In this document: positions 7,751-15,316 of the stretch, piece after piece
Numbering within the stretch: position 1 is the stretch's first letter
Layout of the letters: the number at the start of each line of letters is the position of its first letter
NCBI GenBank assembly: GCA_020027535.1
Contig: JAHRAK010000125.1
Coordinates: forward strand, 1 to 37,697
Length of the DNA: 37,697 nt
Direction of reading: 5' to 3'
Source of the DNA: Nitrospirales bacterium
GTDB taxonomy: Bacteria > Nitrospirota > Nitrospiria > Nitrospirales > UBA8639
Notes under the pieces: generated by a model
What the model was told of the DNA's origin: nothing
The model's input: the letters and a program-made list of their open reading frames with translations, nothing else
Database searches by the model: none
Translations under genes and position numbers: made by a program

Positions 7751-8868
7751 ACGACGTCGAGCAAGACGTCCTTTTCATGAGACAGGCCCTCAGGCTTGCG
7801 GCTCGAGGCCGGGGGACGGTTCGCCCGAACCCCATGGTCGGCGCCCTGGTCGTGGCGAACGGGACGGTCGTGGGATCAGGTTATCACAAACGGGCCGGTG
7901 GCCCCCACGCGGAAATCGTCGCATTACGACAAGCCCGGGCCCGGGCGCGTGACGCGACCCTCTATACCACGCTCGAACCCTGTTGCCATACGGAGAAACG
8001 TACCCCGCCCTGCGTGCCGGAGATTTTGCAAGCGGGGATTCGTCGCGTCGTCGTCTCGATGCGCGATCCCAATCCCCACGTGGCGGGTCGCGGCATCCGG
8101 CAACTCCGGCGGGCGGGGATTTCCGTGGACGTTGGTTGTCTCGGCAACGAAGCGGCCACGCTCAATGAGGGCTATCTGCATTGGATTCAAACCGGCCGGC
8201 CCTTTGTCGTACTCAAGGCGGCGATGACGCTGGACGGCAAGATTGCCACGGCGACCGGTGAATCGCAATGGATCACGGGAACCAAGGCACGAGCACACGT
8301 CCATCAACTGAGAAGCCGGTTCGACGTGATTGCCGTGGGCGCGGAGACGGTTCTCAAAGACGATCCGCAATTGACGGTCAGGGTCGCCGTGGGTAAAAGG
8401 TCCTCGACCGGCATCCGTCAACCGGTTCGGCTGATCTTTGACAGCCGTCTGCGGATTCCCTTCGGCGCACGCGTGCTTCAGGGGATCGAAGAAGCCCCGA
8501 CGGTCATTGCCACGACGAACATGGCCGGCCCTCGAAAAGTCGAACGATTACGAAAGATGGGTGTGCAAGTCCTGGTGCTGCCTCGAAAAGGAACCCGCGT
8601 CTCTCTTGGCAAGTGTCTTCACGCCCTTGGGAAAAAAGGGATCACCAGTATGCTGGTGGAAGGAGGGAGTGAGCTGAACGCCGCTTTTTTACGTGCAGGC
8701 TTGGTGAACCGGGTCTGTCTGTACGTGGCGCCGGCCTTGTTGGGCGGACAACAGACCAAAGGCCTGTTGGGCGGCCGCTCGCCTCGACGTTTGACCGAAG
8801 TCGTCCCGGTGTCCAATCTTCATATTCAATCTCTGGGCGAGGACGTGCTCATCACGGGAGATGTGTAA
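7747..8868 (+). CDS. ribD: Bifunctional riboflavin deaminase-reductase
   Basis: RibD carries out the second and third steps of riboflavin synthesis: deamination of the pyrimidine intermediate, then NADPH-dependent side-chain reduction. The N-terminal deaminase has the zinc site: His54 in HAEIVAL, plus Cys80 and Cys89 of PCCHTEKRTPPC. The reductase half starts around residue 150, with LKAAMTLDGKIAT and a ribD_C region ending in VEGGSELNAAFL. Length (373) is normal. The GTG start overlaps the ppdK stop (GTGA), implying translational coupling. No other rib gene is adjacent, which is a little unusual but not rare. Confidence 0.93.
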   Translation: MNDVEQDVLFMRQALRLAARGRGTVRPNPMVGALVVANGTVVGSGYHKRAGGPHAEIVALRQARARARDATLYTTLEPCCHTEKRTPPCVPEILQAGIRRVVVSMRDPNPHVAGRGIRQLRRAGISVDVGCLGNEAATLNEGYLHWIQTGRPFVVLKAAMTLDGKIATATGESQWITGTKARAHVHQLRSRFDVIAVGAETVLKDDPQLTVRVAVGKRSSTGIRQPVRLIFDSRLRIPFGARVLQGIEEAPTVIATTNMAGPRKVERLRKMGVQVLVLPRKGTRVSLGKCLHALGKKGITSMLVEGGSELNAAFLRAGLVNRVCLYVAPALLGGQQTKGLLGGRSPRRLTEVVPVSNLHIQSLGEDVLITGDV

Positions 8869-8931
8869 GAGAGAATCAGCCTGTTATATTAAGGCATACA
8901 ATCGACCGTTCAGCACTCAAGGGAGGGTGTC

Positions 8932-9585
8932 ATGAAAAAAGTCGCTGTCGTTTTATCGGGCTGTGGGTTCTTGGATGGAGCGGAGATCACCGAAGCGATC
9001 AGTACGTTGGTGGCTATCGGGCAACACGGTGCGGAGTATACGTGTTTCGCGCCGGATAAGGACGCGGCCGAGACGAATCACCTGACTCAACAGGCCACCG
9101 GCCAAACGAGAAACGTGTTGCAGGAAGCGGCCAGGATTGCACGAGGAGACATTCACCCCCTCGAGGGACTCAAGGCGCAGGACTTCGATGCCTTGGCGTT
9201 TCCCGGCGGGTTTGGGGCGGCGCTGCATCTGTGTGATTTTGCACAAAAGGGGAGCGGGGGACAGATCGATCCGCAAGTCCTGCGTATCGTGAAAGAATTT
9301 CACGAGGGCCGGAAACCCATTGCCGCGATTTGTATTGCCCCGGCTATCATGGCCTTGGCATTCGGCGAGAAAGGCGTGAACGTCACGATCGGCGAGGATC
9401 AGGGAACGGCTTCGGAAGTCGAAAAGACCGGGGCCAAGCATACCAATTGCGCGGTCGAGAAGTTCGTGGTGGATTCCGCCAATAAAGTCATCACCACGCC
9501 GGCCTATATGTACGGAACGGCCAAGCCGCACCAGATTTTCGAAGGGGTCAGCGGCGCCATCGCCGAATTGATGAAGATGGCGTAG
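8932..9585 (+). CDS. elbB: ElbB-type DJ-1/PfpI superfamily protein (isoprenoid biosynthesis glyoxalase ElbB)
   Basis: The protein starts MKKVAVVLSGCGFLDGAEI and contains FPGGFGAALHLCDFA, followed by AICIAPAIMALAFG. This is the ElbB branch of the class I glutamine amidotransferase-like/DJ-1 fold. The cysteine of AICIAP is the usual nucleophile-elbow residue. The physiological role in the family is poorly defined; glyoxalase III-like activity has been reported for the E. coli homologue. A strong AAGGGAGGG precedes the ATG. Length 217 is typical. A 63-base gap separates it from ribD and a 39-base gap from recQ. Confidence 0.9.
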   Translation: MKKVAVVLSGCGFLDGAEITEAISTLVAIGQHGAEYTCFAPDKDAAETNHLTQQATGQTRNVLQEAARIARGDIHPLEGLKAQDFDALAFPGGFGAALHLCDFAQKGSGGQIDPQVLRIVKEFHEGRKPIAAICIAPAIMALAFGEKGVNVTIGEDQGTASEVEKTGAKHTNCAVEKFVVDSANKVITTPAYMYGTAKPHQIFEGVSGAIAELMKMA

Positions 9586-9624
9586 GGACGTCAGCGCAGA
9601 CTTTCAATAGGTCGCCCACCGTAA

Positions 9625-11490
9625 ATGGAACTGCTCCGATCTACTGACGAGCCTCTTCGTCTTCTCCGGACCGTCTTCGGGCATTCTTCTTTTCGTTTGC
9701 GCCAGGAGGAAGTGATTGATGATCTGCTGGCCGGCAGGGACGCCATGGTCCTGATGCCGACGGGCGGGGGCAAATCGTTGTGTTACCAGGTGCCGGCCAT
9801 GATGCGTGACGGGGTAGGCGTCGTGGTGTCGCCCCTGATCGCGTTGATGAAGGATCAGGTGGACGCGCTCCGCCAGTGCGGGGTACGGGCGGCCTGCCTG
9901 AACTCCACCCTGGACTTTGAGGAGGTACGGGCGGTGGAAGCGGCGGTGAACGGCGGGAAGCTGGATTTGCTCTACGTCGCGCCGGAGCGCCTGCTGCAGG
10001 AGCGTACCCTGGAATGGCTGGATGCGCAAACCATCGCCTTGTTCGCCATTGACGAAGCTCACTGCGTGTCGCGCTGGGGGCACGACTTCCGCGAAGAGTA
10101 TTTGCAGTTGTCGGTGCTGCACGAACGGTATCCCTCGGTCCCGCGCATCGCCTTGACGGCCACCGCCGACCATGCAACCCGTCGAGAAATCATCACCCAA
10201 CTGCAACTGGAAGAGGCCAATGCCTACGTCCACAGTTGTGACCGTCCCAACATCCGCTACGCCATCTCCGACGACGATAACGGGCGCGAGCGCCTGTGGC
10301 GTTTTCTGCAAAGCGAGCATCCTGCTGACGCCGGCATCGTCTATTGCCTGACGCGCAAAAAAGTGGAGGAGACCGCCGAGTGGCTGCGCGCCCGTGGGCG
10401 TGACGCGCTGCCTTACCACGCGGGTCTTTCGGATCACACGCGCCGCCGGCATCAGGAGCGTTTCCTGCGCGAAGATGGTGTGGTGATTGTCGCCACGGTT
10501 GCGTTTGGTATGGGCATCGACAAACCGGACGTGCGTTTTGTCGCCCACCTCAGCCTGCCGAAGAGCATTGAGGCTTATTACCAGGAAACGGGGCGTGCCG
10601 GCCGCGACGGCCTGCCGGCCAGCGCGTGGATGAATTACGGCTTGAGGGAAATCATCATCTTTCGCCAGTGGCTGTCCGAGTCCGAAGCCGACGCGGCGCA
10701 TAAGCGGGTAGAGCATCAGAAACTGGAAGCCATGGTGGGCCTGTGCGAACTCACCACCTGCCGCCGTCGTGCCATCCGCGCCTACTTCGGCGAAGAGCCG
10801 GGAAAAGCCTGCGGCAATTGCGACAACTGCGTGGACCCGCCGCAGACCTGGGACGGCACCGAGGCCGCGCGGAAGGCCATGACCTGCGTCTCCCGCACCG
10901 GCGAACGCTTCGGCGTGAATTACCTGGTCGACGTGCTCATCGGTAAGGACCATGCACGTATCCGCGACTGGCGCCACGACCGATTGGAAGTGTTCGGCAC
11001 CGGCGCGGAGCACACCGCCACCGAGTGGCGCTCCATTTTTCGCCAGCTCATTGCCCAGGGCTGTCTCCGGGTGGACGCCGAGCGTTTCGATGCCCTGCGC
11101 CTGACGGAAGAATCGTTCCCGGTGTTGCGCGGTGAGCGTGGGTTGACCCTGCGTCGATTGCGGCGTGCCGTGGCGGTGAAAAAAGGAAAGGTTGCCGTGA
11201 CCCATGCGCCGCTTGCGCCAACCGACGAAGCTCTGTGGCAGGCTTTGCGGAAGGCGCGTACGGCCCTGGCCCGGGAGCAGGGGGTGCCGCCTTATGTCGT
11301 GTTTCACGACACGACCCTGCGTGAGTTGGTGCGGCTCAAGCCCCTGAAACGGGAAGACATGGAGCGAATCCAAGGTGTTGGTGAGCATAAACTGAGGAAA
11401 TATGGCGAAGCTTTTTTACGGGTCGTGCGGGAACATGTGCCGGCGGAGTGTGAGGATCAACCGAAGGATCTTGGCTTGCCGAGTTCGTGA
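9625..11490 (+). CDS. recQ: ATP-dependent DNA helicase RecQ
   Basis: RecQ is a 3'-5' helicase in recombination and fork repair. Visible parts are the Q-motif region (FGHSSFRLRQEEVI), Walker A MPTGGGKSLCYQ (about 44-55), DEAH box FAIDEAHCVSRWGHDFR, motif VI QETGRAGRDG and zinc cysteines in CELTTCRRR...CGNCDNC. A winged-helix RQC region and an HRDC domain near 530-600 (PYVVFHDTTLREL...IQGVGEHKLRKYGE) follow. The 621-residue length is normal. In the middle of the gene, arginine is mostly CGC/CGT, unlike the more mixed CGG/CGA use of neighbours, hinting at foreign origin. The 594-residue antisense ORF is a shadow. Confidence 0.94.
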   Translation: MELLRSTDEPLRLLRTVFGHSSFRLRQEEVIDDLLAGRDAMVLMPTGGGKSLCYQVPAMMRDGVGVVVSPLIALMKDQVDALRQCGVRAACLNSTLDFEEVRAVEAAVNGGKLDLLYVAPERLLQERTLEWLDAQTIALFAIDEAHCVSRWGHDFREEYLQLSVLHERYPSVPRIALTATADHATRREIITQLQLEEANAYVHSCDRPNIRYAISDDDNGRERLWRFLQSEHPADAGIVYCLTRKKVEETAEWLRARGRDALPYHAGLSDHTRRRHQERFLREDGVVIVATVAFGMGIDKPDVRFVAHLSLPKSIEAYYQETGRAGRDGLPASAWMNYGLREIIIFRQWLSESEADAAHKRVEHQKLEAMVGLCELTTCRRRAIRAYFGEEPGKACGNCDNCVDPPQTWDGTEAARKAMTCVSRTGERFGVNYLVDVLIGKDHARIRDWRHDRLEVFGTGAEHTATEWRSIFRQLIAQGCLRVDAERFDALRLTEESFPVLRGERGLTLRRLRRAVAVKKGKVAVTHAPLAPTDEALWQALRKARTALAREQGVPPYVVFHDTTLRELVRLKPLKREDMERIQGVGEHKLRKYGEAFLRVVREHVPAECEDQPKDLGLPSS

Positions 11491-11556
11491 TCCTGCGGTC
11501 GCCGTGCCCTTGGTGGTGTGCTTGTATGGGGTGAAGTTTACGGGCGATTCTTGTTT
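11489..11556 (+). pseudogene. Duplicated fragment of the downstream esterase gene
   Basis: Bases 11489-11556 align without gaps to 12523-12590 inside the esterase gene at roughly 70-75 percent identity by eye. Translated, DPAVAVPLVVCLYGVKFTGDS matches DPDVAFPLVVCLHGAGFTGDS. The nucleophile-bearing and other parts of the esterase are absent. The His of the oxyanion-like LHG motif has become Tyr, so this is decayed. It begins at the recQ stop codon and ends at the hicA stop codon. It is probably the remains of a tandem duplicate replaced by other DNA. Confidence 0.7.
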
Positions 11557-11762
11557 CAGACCAACTTCACAAACTCTTCGATGCCGAGATCGACTTGTCT
11601 GATGATGGCTCGCAACGTGCCCCTGTCCAGTTCTTTGTGGTCGGGAACAACGACTTGAGCGAAGGGATGGTCGCGACGCAGAATCATGTGGCTGCTGTGT
11701 TGCCGTTTCAGGCGGAATCCAATTTTGCCTAATGCTCTAACGCAGTCACGTCCCGAAATCAT
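11556..11762 (-). CDS. hicA: HicA family mRNA interferase toxin
   Basis: HicA toxins are small double-stranded-RNA-binding-fold RNases that cut mRNA and are neutralised by HicB. The protein shows SGRDCVRALGKIGFRLKRQ followed by HSSHMILRR, in which the second His (about residue 25) is the family's catalytic position, and VVVPDHKELDRGTLRAIIRQ. The ORF track starts 13 residues earlier at 11801, overlapping hicB. I chose ATG 11762 because MISGRDCV is the usual beginning and gives 68 residues. It follows hicB on the minus strand, and the toxin appears intact. Confidence 0.85.
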   Translation of the reverse strand: MISGRDCVRALGKIGFRLKRQHSSHMILRRDHPFAQVVVPDHKELDRGTLRAIIRQVDLGIEEFVKLV

Positions 11763-11775
11763 CGGGAGAGACCAC

Positions 11776-11982
11776 TCATACGGCAACGACCATTGCCTCA
11801 AAGCGTTCTGTTGGCACCGGCAGCCCGTCTTCTTCTAGAGAAGCGACGTAGCCTTCAATGGCCTCTTTGACGTTGGTAATGGCTTCTTCCTTCGTTTTTC
11901 CCTGGCTGATGCAACCGGACAAGCTGGGACATTCAGCGACCCAATATCCATCTTCACCGGGATAAACAACGACTTGTCTCAT
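11776..11982 (-). CDS. hicB: HicB family antitoxin
   Basis: The 68-residue protein MRQVVVYPGEDGYWVAECP...SLSGCISQGKTKEEAITNVKEAIEGY has the partially degraded RNase H-like fold of HicB antitoxins (formerly UPF0150). It blocks HicA. No C-terminal DNA-binding domain is present, so this is the short class and autoregulation by HicB alone is unlikely. hicB lies upstream of hicA, the reverse of the more common order, and the two are 13 bases apart if hicA starts at 11762. Confidence 0.87.
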   Translation of the reverse strand: MRQVVVYPGEDGYWVAECPSLSGCISQGKTKEEAITNVKEAIEGYVASLEEDGLPVPTERFEAMVVAV

Positions 11983-12135
11983 CCTTTCGCCTTTCTTTCG
12001 AGTGAGTTGTCCTCATGCGGTTTCAGCGGCGGGTATTTTAGATCATTGGTCTTTACGCTCAGGCCCGAGGACGTGAAAACCGCTGCTCTGTCACCTGATG
12101 CCGAGATGAGAAAATTAGACGCTATTGACGGTGTG

Positions 12136-13482
12136 ATGGTCAAGCACTTATATGTACTTATGGGTTTTCTTCGTGTTCCCTCCTGGATTTTAGTCGGAAT
12201 CCTGACCGTTGGCGGGCTGTCCGTTGATGCCGGTGCGTCGGGGCAGGCCGCACGGGCCGGTGCGGTGGCCGTACCGCCCCAGGTCTCAAGCCAATCCCTG
12301 GCGACGCTCATTCCGCAGTATCTGACGAACGAAGATCGTGAACAGGCCGAGTCCTTGTTGCAGGCGATTCTGGTTCATCCTCAAGCGAGTCTTGAACGGG
12401 TGCGCAAGGTCCTTCGAGAACGACGAATCTATGAGTCGGCTCCGGTGGGCATGCTTCCGAGTCAGCCGGTTCGTGTTCGCGGCAAGACTTTGTCTTATGG
12501 GTTGTTCGTGCCTCCTGCTTATGATCCGGATGTCGCCTTTCCCCTGGTGGTGTGTCTGCACGGGGCGGGCTTTACGGGAGACTCTTACCTGGAGCGATGG
12601 GCAACGCGGTTGGGCGAGTCGCATATTCTCGCTTGTCCGACGTCCATGGCGGGGACGTGGTGGACCAAGCTGAGCGAAGAGTTGGTCCTCGCGACCATCA
12701 AGACTGTCCGCGCGCGTTATCGCATCGATCCCGATCGCATTTACTTGACGGGCATGTCGAACGGCGGCATCGGCGCGTGGATTATCGGGATGCATCACGC
12801 GCCGCGGTTTGCGGCGGTGGCGCCGATGGCCGGTGGCATTGATGATGTCTTGTATCCCTTTCTGGAAAATCTTCGACAGACGTCGTTGTACGTGATCCAT
12901 GGGGCCAGGGATCAGATCATGCCGGTCTGGCTGAGCCGAAACGTGACGAACGAGTTGGCCCGGCTCGGTATCGCGTTCACGTATCGAGAACATGAATGGT
13001 CGCATCCGCATGCCGGGGGCCATTTTTTCCCTCGACAGGAGTTGCCGGCCCTGGTGGAGTGGTTTGATCATCAACGCCGTGATCCGTATCCGCGGAGAGT
13101 GGCCGTGGTTCGTGACGCGAGTCACTTGACGGATTTCGGGTGGGTGCGCATCGATGCCACCGACCGTATCGCCATGTTTTCAGAGCAGTTGATCGATCAG
13201 CACGGTGACCTGATCAAAAACAAGGTCTATGCGAGACTGGCGGTTGAAGTGAGAGGCGAGAATCATCTTGAGGTCAGAACCGACCGGGTCCGGCGATACA
13301 CCCTCTTTTTGAACGACGCATTGACCGATTTCTCCAAACCCGTGACCGTGGTGACCAACGGCCGAACCAGTTTTCAGGGCATGGTGACGCCCCGAGTTGA
13401 GACTCTGCTCCGCGACGTGCGACGGCGACAGGACGTTGACGGCCTCTTTCCCGCCCACTTGACGATCGATGTGTTACCGTGA
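12136..13482 (+). CDS. Secreted-type alpha/beta-hydrolase esterase (PHB depolymerase/feruloyl esterase-like)
   Basis: The core reads LSYGLFVPPAYDPDVAFPLVVCLHGAG, then a nucleophile elbow LTGMSNGGIGAW (Ser near residue 208). An Asp follows in IHGARDQIMP, and a His in HAGGHFFPRQELPALVEWF. These are the signatures of LpqC/poly(hydroxyalkanoate) depolymerase-like esterases. A roughly 120-residue C-terminal beta-rich domain follows. ATG 12136 gives a hydrophobic signal-like segment (VPSWILVGILTVGGLSVDAGA). The track start at 11974 adds 54 unlikely residues and runs into hicB. ATG 12160 is also possible. The substrate cannot be told from sequence. Confidence 0.82.
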   Translation: MVKHLYVLMGFLRVPSWILVGILTVGGLSVDAGASGQAARAGAVAVPPQVSSQSLATLIPQYLTNEDREQAESLLQAILVHPQASLERVRKVLRERRIYESAPVGMLPSQPVRVRGKTLSYGLFVPPAYDPDVAFPLVVCLHGAGFTGDSYLERWATRLGESHILACPTSMAGTWWTKLSEELVLATIKTVRARYRIDPDRIYLTGMSNGGIGAWIIGMHHAPRFAAVAPMAGGIDDVLYPFLENLRQTSLYVIHGARDQIMPVWLSRNVTNELARLGIAFTYREHEWSHPHAGGHFFPRQELPALVEWFDHQRRDPYPRRVAVVRDASHLTDFGWVRIDATDRIAMFSEQLIDQHGDLIKNKVYARLAVEVRGENHLEVRTDRVRRYTLFLNDALTDFSKPVTVVTNGRTSFQGMVTPRVETLLRDVRRRQDVDGLFPAHLTIDVLP

Positions 13483-13517
13483 ACGTTCGGAACGCGTGTC
13501 CTATTCCTTAGTTGCCC

Positions 13518-15029
13518 ATGGCTAAAGCTCTTGCCATTCTTGGAACGGGCTCCGACGTCGGAAAGAGTCTTGTCACGGCGGGACTGGGACGGATCTTCCA
13601 TCGTGCCGGCATTCGCGTGGCTCCGTTCAAATCTCAAAACATGGCTCTCAATTCGTTCGTGACCGTGGAGGGCGGGGAGATGGGCCGCGCTCAAGTCCTT
13701 CAAGCGCAGGGATGTGGACTTTCTCCGCACGTGGACATGAATCCCATCCTCCTTAAACCGGAAGCGGACCAGCGCTCGCAGGTGGTCGTGCAGGGGAAAG
13801 TGTGGCGAAGTCAGGATGCCGGAAGCTATTTCGACTCCAAAACGGAGCTGTTTCACTATGTACGGGAGAGTTACGAACGGTTGGCTGCGCAATACGAGTT
13901 GATCATCATCGAGGGTGCGGGCAGCGCGGCTGAGGTGAATTTATGTGATCGGGATATCGTCAATTGGCCGGTGGTTCAGATGGCCGATGCCAGGGTCATC
14001 CTCGTGGCGGATATCGACCGGGGTGGGGTCTTCGCCCAGGTGATCGGCACCCTGGACTTGCTGAAGCCTCACGAACGGGAACGGGTGCTCGGCGTGGTGA
14101 TCAACAAGTTTCGCGGGGATCGGCGTCTCTTCGATGACGGCGTGGCCATTATCGAGAAGCGAACGGGAATTTCCGTTCTTGGCGTACTTCCGTTTTTACG
14201 CGACCTTGTGCTCGATCAAGAAGATAGCGTGACAATCGAATCGGGTTCGACCGTGACCCCCTTTTCATCGGAGACGGTCAACGTTGCGGTCATCCTGTTG
14301 CCTCGTATGAGCAACTTTACGGATTTTAACGCGTTGGCCGCGGAATCCGACATCACGTTGCGGTATGCCAAAGTTCCCCAGGACGTTGTTGACGCGGACG
14401 TCATTATCCTTCCGGGTAGTAAACAGACGATTCAGGATCTTCACGACGTCAAAGAAAAAGGGTTTGTCCCGATGATGGCCTCACACGTTCGGGCCGGGCG
14501 GGAGGTCGTTGGCCTATGCGGAGGATTTCAAATGCTGGGAGGACGGATTGACGACCCTCATAAAGCGGAAGGTGGTGGGCAAACGGAAGGTCTTCGACTT
14601 TTGCCGATCGACACCGAACTGCATTGTGAAAAACAGACCGTACAGGTGCAGGCGAATCCCTTGATGCCCGGAGTGTCCGGCGCGGAAATGGTTCGGGGCT
14701 ATGAAATTCACGTGGGGATCACCTCTCGTCGTCAGGGCGCCCCGTGTTTTCGAATTCTTGACGAGAGAGGAGACAGAGAAGACGGTGCCGTTTCCCCGGA
14801 TGGGTTGGTGTGGGGCACCTATATTCACGGCGTGTTCGATGATCCATCCTTTCGTCGCGCCTGGATCAATCGTGTTCGGATCAGAAAAGGGTTGACTCCG
14901 AATGATATTGCGGACTCCAGGAACGTGACCCGACGACTGACGGCGGCCCTTGATGATTGGGCCGATCACGTTGAACGCCACCTCGATAAGAAGCTCGTCT
15001 TTCAGGCGTTACGTCTTCCTATCGCTTGA
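13518..15029 (+). CDS. cobQ: Cobyric acid synthase
   Basis: This glutamine-dependent enzyme amidates four side chains of adenosylcobyrinic diamide to give cobyric acid. The N-terminal dethiobiotin-synthetase-like ATPase domain has LGTGSDVGKS, FKSQNMALNS and IIEGAGSAAEVNL. The C-terminal glutaminase domain has the triad cysteine in GLCGGFQMLGG and the His in YIHGVFDDP. The length of 503 is typical. ATG 13518 is preferred over the TTG at 13512 used in the track. Only 35 bases separate it from the esterase, so it may lack its own promoter. The riboswitch lies downstream, not upstream. Confidence 0.94.
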   Translation: MAKALAILGTGSDVGKSLVTAGLGRIFHRAGIRVAPFKSQNMALNSFVTVEGGEMGRAQVLQAQGCGLSPHVDMNPILLKPEADQRSQVVVQGKVWRSQDAGSYFDSKTELFHYVRESYERLAAQYELIIIEGAGSAAEVNLCDRDIVNWPVVQMADARVILVADIDRGGVFAQVIGTLDLLKPHERERVLGVVINKFRGDRRLFDDGVAIIEKRTGISVLGVLPFLRDLVLDQEDSVTIESGSTVTPFSSETVNVAVILLPRMSNFTDFNALAAESDITLRYAKVPQDVVDADVIILPGSKQTIQDLHDVKEKGFVPMMASHVRAGREVVGLCGGFQMLGGRIDDPHKAEGGGQTEGLRLLPIDTELHCEKQTVQVQANPLMPGVSGAEMVRGYEIHVGITSRRQGAPCFRILDERGDREDGAVSPDGLVWGTYIHGVFDDPSFRRAWINRVRIRKGLTPNDIADSRNVTRRLTAALDDWADHVERHLDKKLVFQALRLPIA

Positions 15030-15073
15030 CAAACGAATCCCGGGTTCCCTATAAGTCTTTGCAACATCAGATA

Positions 15074-15230
15074 TGGTACGCACGGGTGCAGGGAAGAAGG
15101 TGCAACTCCTTCGCGGTCCCGCCGCTGTAACCGGAAACGAACCCCGCGGATGCCACTGTCAACGATTGATTTTGACGGGAAGGTGCGGGAAGTAGGTTAG
15201 GATCCGGAAGCCAGAAGACCTACCCGGGCT
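15074..15230 (+). promoter_or_regulatory. Cobalamin riboswitch upstream of btuF
   Basis: Conserved aptamer pieces appear in order: GGTGCAACTCC, CGCGGTCCCGCCGCTGTAAC, GCCACTG, GGGAAGGTGCGGG and the B12 box GCCAGAAGACCTACC (about 15210-15224). It lies between cobQ and the BtuFCD import operon, the expected setting for repression by adenosylcobalamin. The boundaries are approximate. Confidence 0.93.
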
Positions 15231-15232
15231 GA

Positions 15233-15277
15233 GAATCCTGTTTTCGTCGTTCTGAATCGGACTGACGAGCAGGATTC
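15233..15277 (+). promoter_or_regulatory. Expression-platform hairpin of the first B12 riboswitch
   Basis: GAATCCTG (15233-15240) is complementary to CAGGATTC (15270-15277), with inner pairs CGTC/GACG and GTTC/GGAC around a TGAATC loop. It sits between the B12 box and the btuF ribosome-binding site. No long T-run follows, so control by translation or a longer-range alternative pairing is more likely than simple intrinsic termination. The mechanism is inference. Confidence 0.6.
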
Positions 15278-15316
15278 ACGACTTTCGATCCCTCGTGGGC
15301 TGGGGAGCGGGTGAGG

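Noticed and set aside
9604-11388. 594-residue antisense ORF across recQ
   Set aside because: It is a shadow of GC-rich recQ coding sequence with no recognisable domain, while RecQ motifs are unequivocal on the plus strand.
11402-11602. 66-residue ORF overlapping the recQ end as a gene
   Set aside because: Only its middle matches the esterase; the start is inside recQ and the end runs antisense into hicA, so it is kept only as a pseudogene fragment.
15158-15178. TGTCAACGATTGATTTTGAC as a further copy of the 18-mer repeat
   Set aside because: It lies in a variable stem of the B12 riboswitch, pairs with nearby bases, and matches only the first part of the 18-mer.
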